Origin: Archangium sp.
GTDB lineage: Bacteria > Myxococcota > Myxococcia > Myxococcales > Myxococcaceae
Length of the DNA stretch: 37,930 nucleotides
Direction of reading: 5' to 3'
Assembly (NCBI GenBank): GCA_003249315.1
Contig: QKJM01000959.1
Coordinates: 1-37,930 of the forward strand
Shown: piece by piece, positions 1 to 5,758 of the stretch
Position numbering within the stretch: position 1 is the stretch's first letter
Layout: every line of letters starts with the position of its first letter
The notes under the pieces: generated by a model
Told to the model about the DNA's origin: nothing
What the model saw: only the letters and a program-made list of their open reading frames with translations
The model's database searches: none
Made by a program: the position numbers and the translations under genes

Positions 1-1
1 C

Positions 2-496
2 CCAGTGTCCGCTCATGCTGACGCGCTCGACTTCCTGCTCCTGCCGCAACGTCTCCAACAGCTCCCGGGCCGCCTGTGAGGGTGTCCCCGTCAGCCGCGC
101 GTCCCGTGCGAGTCGCTGGAGGGTCTGCTTGTACTCGGCCGGGTGGATGGGCACGGGCCGAGCGGCCCCTATGCCCGGCTCCATGAACGCCACCTCGCAC
201 ACCGCCGCCCCCGCGAGTTCCACATCCAAAGTCGAGGAGGCTTTCTCCATGGGGGCCGGCGGTGGCGTCAGGGGTCGGTAGCGGAAGTTGCTGGCCGCCA
301 CATGGCCCCCCGGGGGTAGGCCCGTGGCGCACCCGAGCTGGAGGAAGACGAGCACGATGAGGGCCAGAGGGCCCCAGAAGGGGCGCGGTCGCGTTCGGGC
401 GGGGTGCGACTCCTGGTGACGAGTGGAGATGAAGTTGCCCCCGCTGTCTTCCGGACCGGCACCGGAACCCGAGACCTCGCGATTCTTTTTCGGCAT
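2..496 (-). CDS. SitA-like lipoprotein, 5' part only
   Basis: Open frame of 165 codons that starts at ATG 496 and leaves the window at the left edge without a stop. A GAAGGGGGG ribosome-binding site lies 4-6 nt before the ATG. The protein has a long hydrophilic N-terminus (residues 1-43), a hydrophobic stretch (44-55) and a lipobox-like L-Q-L-G-C with the lipidated cysteine at 56, so it should be an outer-membrane or surface lipoprotein. A proline-rich linker (77-82) leads to a short conserved-looking domain with RLARDARLTGTPSQAA at about 128-143. From memory this layout resembles the N-terminal half of myxobacterial SitA-type polymorphic toxin lipoproteins, which pass between cells by TraA/TraB outer-membrane exchange. 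The variable C-terminal toxin part would lie outside the window. That assignment is inference; a plain myxobacterial lipoprotein of unknown role is the alternative. Q at lipobox position -3 is unusual. Confidence 0.6.
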   Translation of the reverse strand, partial: MPKKNREVSGSGAGPEDSGGNFISTRHQESHPARTRPRPFWGPLALIVLVFLQLGCATGLPPGGHVAASNFRYRPLTPPPAPMEKASSTLDVELAGAAVCEVAFMEPGIGAARPVPIHPAEYKQTLQRLARDARLTGTPSQAARELLETLRQEQEVERVSMSGHW

Positions 497-599
497 GAGA
501 CCCCCCTTCAGAAGCACAACTGCCCCAAAGGATAGGCCATCCCTCTGGCTACCCAGCATGGTGTCTCTACAACTCCCCGCCTCCAGGCAGGCCGACATT

Positions 600-629
600 A
601 ACCCCCGGCATTTCTGCTCGGGGCGGGTT
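600..629. other. Hairpin-forming inverted repeat upstream of the collar pseudogene
   Basis: AACCCCCG and CGGGG(C)GGGTT face each other around an AT-richer loop, with one bulge. It lies between the divergent lipoprotein gene (start 496) and the collar-protein remnant. There is no T-run on either side, so it could be a terminator, an operator or a chance structure in GC-rich DNA. Confidence 0.25.
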
Positions 630-643
630 CCTCCCCCCTCCCC

Positions 644-1075
644 GTGCGGGTATCAGAGGGAGGAGGAGCACATCCCACCGGTCTTTCGGCCGCGAAAGGA
701 GAGACACACCCATGCAACCCCGCCCCCACCTCCGATGCGGGCAATGGACCGGGACTCTCGCACCGCCCCCTTGGACAGAAGGCGGGCACGGAGAACGTGA
801 CGCTGCTGGCGACTCAGATGCCGGCCCACAACCACACGCTACATGCCAGCAACACGCCGGGAACCAGCGCGGGCCCGGAGGGTGGCGTCTCAGCGGTGAC
901 CGTGGACCCGACCTCCCAGCAACCGCTGAACGCCTATGCCACCCAGGCCAACACGACCATGAATCCCCAGGCAATCAGCAACACGGGAGGCAACCAGCCG
1001 CACGACAACATGCAGCCGTACCTCGTGGTGAACTTCATCATCGCGCTCGTTGGCATCTACCCCTCGCACAGCTAG
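644..1075 (+). pseudogene. Decayed tail-collar (microcystin-dependent protein type) gene
   Basis: The C-terminal part is typical of the phage tail collar / microcystin-dependent protein family: GNGPGLSH, LGQKAGTENVTLL, then TQMPAHNHTL, and an ending with NTGGNQPHDNMQPYLVVNF followed by IIALVGIYPS. Family members are usually about 170-190 residues and begin with an N-terminal domain (start to roughly FALPDLRGR) that is absent here. A good ribosome-binding site (AAAGGAG at 695-701) and an ATG at 712 are present, but that ATG is in another frame from the conserved C-terminal half, which picks up at about 745. The only in-frame start (GTG 644) translates non-conserved sequence. The simplest reading is a deletion of about 90 codons just after the start, with a frame change. 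Whether the remnant is translated is not known. Confidence 0.65.
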
Positions 1076-1089
1076 CCAACGGCCCGAGG

Positions 1090-1121
1090 CCTCCACCCAG
1101 CCCGGCCGGCGCGGGTGGAGG
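1090..1121. terminator. Inverted repeat between convergent genes
   Basis: CCTCCACCC (1090-1098) and GGGTGGAGG (1113-1121) form a perfect 9-bp stem with a 14-nt GC-rich loop. It lies 15 nt after the collar remnant and 12 nt before the stop of the convergent response regulator, where a two-way terminator is expected. There is no T-tract. Confidence 0.4.
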
Positions 1122-1132
1122 TACTCCGGGCT

Positions 1133-1495
1133 TCACGGCCCGGGGATGCTGGACTGAAGCTCGGCGATGAGCGTCTCGTAGCGAAGGGGCTTGCCCAGCA
1201 CCCGGGACACGCCCAGGGACAGGGCCGCCTCGGAGGCCAGTGAGTTGACCTGGCCCGTCATCACCAGCACCGGGGCCTCCGGCCGGGTCTGGCGCGCCGT
1301 GCGCACCACGTCCAGCCCATGGCCTCCAGGCAGCTCCACGTCGGTGATGATGGCGTCGAAGGGCTCCTCGCGCAGGTGCTGGAGGGCCTCCTCGAACTCG
1401 CACGAGCCCACCACGCTGTAGCCATCCATGGCCAGCAGGTCGCACAGCGCTCCCATCGCCACCGGCTCACCCTCCACCACCAGGATGCGCTTCAT
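1133..1495 (-). CDS. Stand-alone receiver domain response regulator
   Basis: A 120-residue protein consisting of one REC domain and no output domain. The phosphoacceptor is D52 (TDVELPG), the conserved threonine is T80 and the lysine is K102 (GKP). The N-terminal acidic pocket is altered: the usual V-[DE]-D-E-P reads V-E-G-E-P (residues 7-11), so the second acidic residue that normally helps bind Mg2+ is glycine. ATG 1495 is chosen because the REC fold starts there (MKRILVVEG), and GGTGAG sits just upstream. The gene begins 5 nt after the hemerythrin stop, so it is probably the last gene of a hemN-hemerythrin-regulator operon. It would act through protein contacts. Target and cognate kinase are not visible. 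Confidence 0.85.
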   Translation of the reverse strand: MKRILVVEGEPVAMGALCDLLAMDGYSVVGSCEFEEALQHLREEPFDAIITDVELPGGHGLDVVRTARQTRPEAPVLVMTGQVNSLASEAALSLGVSRVLGKPLRYETLIAELQSSIPGP

Positions 1496-1500
1496 GGCGC

Positions 1501-2070
1501 TCACCGTCCCCCCCGGGGTTGTCGGCGCGCATCCGTGAGCGGCTGGGGAAAGGCCAGCTCCAGCGCATCCACCGCGTCGTCCAGCGGCCCGTGCGCGGCC
1601 TCTATCCGCGCGAACTTCGCGCGCACCCGCTCCATCACATCCACCGGCAGCAGCCGCCGCACCAGCGGGAAGAGCCGCGTCTCCTCCACCTCGGTGTGGA
1701 CGCGCAACAGGCGCACGTAGTGCTCGACACACACGTACATCTCCTCCGGCTCCGCCCCGCTTCGCAGCACGGCCCCGGCGGACTGTCGCAGCGTCTCCGC
1801 CTGCTCCCGACCCAGCGAGTGCTGCGTCGACAGCGCCCCCAACACGCCCTGGCTCAGCGGCAGCCCCTGGGCGGTGATGGCCTGGAAGAGCTCGTCCTCC
1901 TTCGCGGCGTGGCTCCCTTCCACGAAGGTGAGGAGGAAGCGTGCGATCCGCTCGAAGAGCACCGCGGAGATATCCTCCCCCTCCCGGGACCGGGCCACCG
2001 CGCGCTCCAGCAAGTCCAGGATGCGACTGATATGGCGGTGCTCGTTCATCAGGATGTCGATGGCGTCCAT
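1501..2070 (-). CDS. Hemerythrin-like (HHE) domain protein
   Basis: A 189-residue all-helical protein with the spaced His/Glu pattern of hemerythrin HHE domains: H11 (NEHRH), H54 with E58 (SHAAKE), H84 (TQHS), H117 and H125 with E129 (HTEVEE). The domain fills about residues 1-145, and the tail is basic. Family proteins carry a non-haem diiron site that binds O2 or reacts with NO or peroxide; some sense oxygen and some protect Fe-S or diiron centres. The start ATG (2070) is 1 nt after the hemN stop, so the two are almost certainly co-transcribed and probably coupled. Being beside anaerobic haem synthesis and the cbb3 oxidase suggests a role in low-oxygen physiology, which is inference. No signal peptide is seen, so it should be cytoplasmic. 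Confidence 0.85.
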   Translation of the reverse strand: MDAIDILMNEHRHISRILDLLERAVARSREGEDISAVLFERIARFLLTFVEGSHAAKEDELFQAITAQGLPLSQGVLGALSTQHSLGREQAETLRQSAGAVLRSGAEPEEMYVCVEHYVRLLRVHTEVEETRLFPLVRRLLPVDVMERVRAKFARIEAAHGPLDDAVDALELAFPQPLTDARRQPRGGR

Positions 2071-2071
2071 C

Positions 2072-3442
2072 TCACACCGTCCTCGAGAAGCGGGGTCTCT
2101 CGGCCCGACGCAGGTAGGCGTCGAAGACCATGGCCACGTTGCGCACGAACAGGCGCCCCAGGGGCGTCACCTCGAGCTGGCTGCCCTCGCGGAGCACCAG
2201 CCCGTCCTCCTCCAGCGGCCGCAGCCGCTCCAGCTCTGGCGCGAAGTCGCGCACTCCCTCCTCGCCCAGGTCCACCCAGAAGTTGCACATGAGCTGGGTG
2301 ATGAGGGCCCGGCGGCGCCGGTCATCCTCCGTCAGCCGGATGCCCCGCTCGGTGGCGAAGCCGCCCGCATCTATCCGCTCGTAGTAGCGCGGCAGGGAGC
2401 GGACGTTCTGCGCGTACGCCCCGCCCACGTCGCTGATGCCCGTGGAGCCCAGCGCCACCACGTCCGAGGCCGCCTTCACCGTATAACCCTGGAAGTTGCG
2501 CCCCAGCACGCGCCGCTCCTGGGCCCGCGCCAGCTCGTCCTCGGGCACGGCGAAGTGGTCCATTCCAATCGGCCGGTAGCCCGCCTCCGCGAAGGCCGCC
2601 CACGCCGAGCGGAACAGCCCCAACTTGGTGCGCGCATCCGGCAGCGCCTCCGCCGGCATGCGCCGCTGGTGCTTGAGCACCTCCGGGATGAAGGCAAACG
2701 AGTAGACGGCCAGCCTGTCCGGCCTCAGCGACAACACCTGCTCCAGCGTGCGCGCCCAGCTCTCGGGTGTCTGGTGCGGCAACCCGTAGATGAGATCGAA
2801 GTTCACCCCCGAGAAGCCCAGCTCCCTCGCATGCTCCAGCAGCGCCTTCGTCTGCTCGAAGGACTGGATGCGATGGGTCACCTCCTGCACACGCGGATCG
2901 AAATCCTGCAACCCCATGGAGACGCGGTTGAAGCCGAGCTGCCTCAGCAGGGTGAGCTGCTCCGGAGTGGTGATGGCCGGGTGGACCTCCACCGCCACCT
3001 CCGCGTCCGGCAGCGGCGAGAAGTGCCGGGTGAGGCCGCGCCACAGCCGCTCGAGCTGCGCCTCGGAGAGGAAGGTGGGCGTGCCGCCACCCCAGTGTAC
3101 CTGCGCCAGCTTGCGCCTCGAGCCCAGCCGGGCCTCCACCTGCTCCAGCTCCTTCAGGAGGTAGTCAATGTAGACGTCCGCCGCCTCCTGCTCCTTGGAG
3201 ATGACCACGTTGCACCCGCAGTACCAGCAGAGGCTGCGGCAGAACGGCAGGTGGACGTACAGGGAGAGAGGCTCGTCGGCGCCGACCGCCCCGGCCGCCT
3301 CCAGCCGCTCCGCGTAGTCCGTGGTACCGAATGCGTGCTGCCACTCGGGGGCGGTCGGGTAGCTGGTGTAGCGAGGCCCGGCGACGTCGTAGCGCCGCAT
3401 CAACTCTTCGGACGGAGTGGGGATTTCCAGGGAAGCACGCAT
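2072..3442 (-). CDS. hemN: Oxygen-independent coproporphyrinogen III oxidase
   Basis: Radical-SAM enzyme that decarboxylates coproporphyrinogen III to protoporphyrinogen IX without O2. With the chosen start the protein has 456 residues, the usual HemN length. The 4Fe-4S triad C-x3-C-x2-C is at C68, C72 and C75 (PFCRSLCWYCGC), directly followed by the extra cysteine typical of true HemN rather than HemW. The YTSYPTAPE motif at about 25-33, the glycine-rich HWGGGTPTFL and the HemN C-terminal domain are all present. The open frame extends 26 codons further upstream, but ATG 3442 (MRASLEIPTP) fits the family start and has GGAGACAG about 10 nt before it. It is first in the hemN-hemerythrin-response regulator group and follows ccoG after 126 bp, a common pairing of anaerobic haem synthesis with cbb3 oxidase. 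Confidence 0.95.
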   Translation of the reverse strand: MRASLEIPTPSEELMRRYDVAGPRYTSYPTAPEWQHAFGTTDYAERLEAAGAVGADEPLSLYVHLPFCRSLCWYCGCNVVISKEQEAADVYIDYLLKELEQVEARLGSRRKLAQVHWGGGTPTFLSEAQLERLWRGLTRHFSPLPDAEVAVEVHPAITTPEQLTLLRQLGFNRVSMGLQDFDPRVQEVTHRIQSFEQTKALLEHARELGFSGVNFDLIYGLPHQTPESWARTLEQVLSLRPDRLAVYSFAFIPEVLKHQRRMPAEALPDARTKLGLFRSAWAAFAEAGYRPIGMDHFAVPEDELARAQERRVLGRNFQGYTVKAASDVVALGSTGISDVGGAYAQNVRSLPRYYERIDAGGFATERGIRLTEDDRRRRALITQLMCNFWVDLGEEGVRDFAPELERLRPLEEDGLVLREGSQLEVTPLGRLFVRNVAMVFDAYLRRAERPRFSRTV

Positions 3443-3514
3443 CGGAAACTTCTGTCTCCAATCACCGTGCCAACCGCGGCTCCCTGGGGAAACCCCTCCA
3501 GGAGGGGGTTGGAT

Positions 3515-3558
3515 GCGCAACGGCTGCGCTCGGGTATGGCCGGGCGCAAGCGTTGCGC
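3515..3558. promoter_or_regulatory. Long inverted repeat between ccoG and hemN
   Basis: GCGCAACG (3515-3522) and CGTTGCGC (3551-3558) are a perfect 8-bp inverted repeat. Inside them a second pair, TGCGC and GCGCA, can extend the stem across a small internal loop. It lies 10 nt after the ccoG stop and 73 nt before the hemN start. It could end or attenuate the cco transcript, protect its 3' end, or be a regulator site for hemN. The sequence alone does not decide. Confidence 0.45.
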
Positions 3559-3568
3559 CTCCGGGTGT

Positions 3569-4990
3569 TCAGCTCCCCGGAGAGGGAGGGCCGAGGAAGC
3601 GGGCCTCCAGATCCTTCACCTTCCCGGAGCCCTGGTCGGTCACCAGGATGCGGAAGGAGAAGGGAAGCTTCTCCGCGCGCTCCACCGTGACGAACAAGGG
3701 CACCCGGAAGTCCTCCAGGGAGGCGAGCGTCACCTCCTTCTGTGGGAGCACCACCGAGGCCTCCACCGGCAGCTCCACCTTCAGGGTGAAGGTGGACGAG
3801 GTGGGATGCTTGTTCACCAGGTGCAGCTCGAACTGGTTGCGCACCGTGGAGCCCTCCAGGAGGTAGGGCGAGCCCTGGAAGCGCAGCAGGTTGGCCTCGA
3901 AGGGGGTGCGCCGCAGAAGGCTCATCGAGAGGGCGGTGACGGAGACGAGCAGGAAGGCCCCGTAGGCGAACAGGCGAGGACGCAGCACCCGGCTCGGCTG
4001 GCCCGCCAGCCCGTTGAGCGAGTCGTAGCGGACGAGGCCCCGAGGCCTGCCCAGCTTGTCCATCACCTCATCACAGGCATCCACGCACTGCGCGCAGGCG
4101 ATGCAGTCCATCTGCAGGCCGTTGCGGATGTCGATGCCGGTGGGACAGGCGGTGACGCACTTGCGGCAGTCCACGCAGTCGCCCTGGCGAGGCGCGTCCG
4201 GGGCGCCCTGCTTCGCCTTCACCAGTCGGCCACGCGGCTCGCCGCGAGTCAGGTCATAGCCGATGATGAGCGAGTCCCGGTCGTGCATGGCCGACTGCAG
4301 GCGCCCATAGGGGCAGAGCACCACGCAGAGCTGCTCGCGGAACCAGGCGAAGTTGAAGTACAGCGCCCCGGTGACGGCCATGGCCCAGGCGAAGGCCACC
4401 GGGTGGCCGGCGGGATCATGCGTCACCATGGCGCTCAGGTCCTTCGCGGACAGGAAGAGCGCCAGGAAGACGTGCGCCAGCAGCCACGACACCAGCACCC
4501 AGGCGCCGTGCTTCGCCACCGCCCGCAGCACCCGCGCCGGCGTCCACGGCCCGGCGGCCGCCTTCAGCCGCCGCTCCCGAGGCCCGTCGATCCACCGCTC
4601 TATCTGCCGGTAGACGCCCTCGAGGAACACCGTCTGGGGACAGGCCCAGCCGCACCAGACGCGGCCCAGCCACGCGGTGGCGAAGAGCAGCGAGAAGCCG
4701 GCGGTGGTGAGCAGGAAGAGGACGAGCCAGAAGTCCTGCGCGTTGAACGTCTTCCCGAAGAGGTAGAAGTGCCGCGAGGCGATGTCCAGGTGGATGGCGG
4801 GGTGGCCCCCCACCTGGACGAGCGGCAGCGCCACGTAGATGGCGATGAGGAGAGCGAAGACGACACGCCGCCGGGTGATGAAGCGACCATGCACGTCCGA
4901 GGGATGGATGGCCAGACGAGAGCCGTCCTCCTTGATGGAGGCGAGGTGTCCGGTACCCGGCCCCTGGGGCTGCGACTGTGGCTGCGACAT
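3569..4990 (-). CDS. ccoG: cbb3 oxidase assembly ferredoxin-like protein CcoG
   Basis: A 473-residue membrane protein of the CcoG/RdxA/FixG family, which reduces Cu(II) to Cu(I) for cbb3 oxidase assembly. Transmembrane segments lie at about 42-60, 86-106, 162-182, 200-215 and 335-352. Membrane cysteine pairs C113/C117 (VWCGWACPQ) and C222/C226 (LCVVLCPYGR) match the family copper-handling positions. Two 4Fe-4S clusters are predicted from C272-C275-C278-C282 and C296-C299-C302-C306. The last 110 residues look like the periplasmic Ig-like FixG C-terminal domain. The start has a strong GGGAGGGGAGA site and lies 19 nt after the ccoP stop. No ccoH/fixH gene follows it, though one often stands there. 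Confidence 0.95.
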   Translation of the reverse strand: MSQPQSQPQGPGTGHLASIKEDGSRLAIHPSDVHGRFITRRRVVFALLIAIYVALPLVQVGGHPAIHLDIASRHFYLFGKTFNAQDFWLVLFLLTTAGFSLLFATAWLGRVWCGWACPQTVFLEGVYRQIERWIDGPRERRLKAAAGPWTPARVLRAVAKHGAWVLVSWLLAHVFLALFLSAKDLSAMVTHDPAGHPVAFAWAMAVTGALYFNFAWFREQLCVVLCPYGRLQSAMHDRDSLIIGYDLTRGEPRGRLVKAKQGAPDAPRQGDCVDCRKCVTACPTGIDIRNGLQMDCIACAQCVDACDEVMDKLGRPRGLVRYDSLNGLAGQPSRVLRPRLFAYGAFLLVSVTALSMSLLRRTPFEANLLRFQGSPYLLEGSTVRNQFELHLVNKHPTSSTFTLKVELPVEASVVLPQKEVTLASLEDFRVPLFVTVERAEKLPFSFRILVTDQGSGKVKDLEARFLGPPSPGS

Positions 4991-5009
4991 GTGTCTCCCC
5001 TCCCCCTGC

Positions 5010-5558
5010 CTACTGCTCCGGCTCGCCCTGCGGCGGCTTACCGGGGACGTTGGTGTTCTTGATCGTCAGCACGTAGGCGACGATGGAGCGAACCCGCTCG
5101 GCGCCCAGCGTGCGACCCCAGGCGGGCATCCCCTTGGCCACCACGCCCTCGGACACCACCTTGTGGATGTCCATGGGCTTGCCTCCGTGGAGCCAGGCAT
5201 TGTCCGTCAGGTTGGGGCCGATGGTGCCCTGCGCCTGCGGACCGTGACAGGCCGCGCACGTCTGCATGAAGGCCTCCTTGCCCTGCGCCACCATCTCGGG
5301 GTTCTTCGCCAGCAACCCCAGCGCCAGGTCCGAGTCCGGCTGCTGCGCGGCCATCTTCTTCTCGAAGGCCTCCGCCTCCGCCTTGTAGACCGCCACCGAC
5401 GAGGAACCCATCTCCCCCACGTGGTAGTAGTACCAGTAGCCGGCGCCGAAGACGATGGAGCCCCAGAGGAGGAACAGCCACCAGTTGGGCAGGTGGTTGT
5501 CCATCTCCTCGATGTCATCATAGACGTGCAGGACGCCCTGCTTCTCACTCGAGCTCAT
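5010..5558 (-). CDS. ccoP: cbb3 oxidase subunit III, single-haem CcoP
   Basis: A 182-residue subunit: an N-terminal cytosolic stretch with the HVYDDIEEMDNHLPNWW motif of the CcoP N-terminal domain, one transmembrane helix (about 26-45), then one cytochrome c domain. The only haem c site is CAACH at 101-105, with M144 (GMPAWG) as the likely axial ligand. Canonical CcoP has about 300 residues and two haems, so this is a short monohaem form. It passes electrons towards the CcoO haem and the catalytic subunit. ATGA overlap with ccoQ (5555-5558) shows tight coupling. The reading frame is intact, so the short form looks native rather than broken. Confidence 0.93.
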   Translation of the reverse strand: MSSSEKQGVLHVYDDIEEMDNHLPNWWLFLLWGSIVFGAGYWYYYHVGEMGSSSVAVYKAEAEAFEKKMAAQQPDSDLALGLLAKNPEMVAQGKEAFMQTCAACHGPQAQGTIGPNLTDNAWLHGGKPMDIHKVVSEGVVAKGMPAWGRTLGAERVRSIVAYVLTIKNTNVPGKPPQGEPEQ

Positions 5559-5758
5559 GACGGGTTCCTCGCGCCGCGGGAGTCAGGGGACACCACGCTC
5601 GAGTCAGTCAGCGGCAACTGCGCGAGCGCGTCGTAGTCCTGGCCACGCCGCGCGAAGAACACCCACGCGGCCACGCCGAGGAAGACTGCGAAGAACAACA
5701 CCAGGGTGAACAGGGGGAGGTGCGTGAGCTGCATCCCCTCGTAGAACTGGCGGAACAT
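5555..5758 (-). CDS. ccoQ: cbb3 oxidase small subunit CcoQ
   Basis: A 67-residue single-pass membrane protein (helix about 14-36, ending FFARRG) with an acidic tail, the usual size and shape of CcoQ/FixQ, which stabilises the oxidase complex. ATG 5758 overlaps the ccoNO stop by one base (TGATG), and its own stop overlaps the ccoP start (ATGA). This position between CcoO and CcoP is the classic ccoNOQP order. A longer open frame exists upstream but lies inside ccoNO. Sequence is poorly conserved in this family, so the call rests mainly on size, topology and place. Confidence 0.88.
   Translation of the reverse strand: MFRQFYEGMQLTHLPLFTLVLFFAVFLGVAAWVFFARRGQDYDALAQLPLTDSSVVSPDSRGARNPS

Noticed and set aside
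1874-5062. Plus-strand open frame of 1062 codons
   Set aside because: It is antisense to the hemerythrin, hemN and ccoG genes, with His/Arg/Gln-rich low-complexity translation and no domain. It is a GC-rich shadow.
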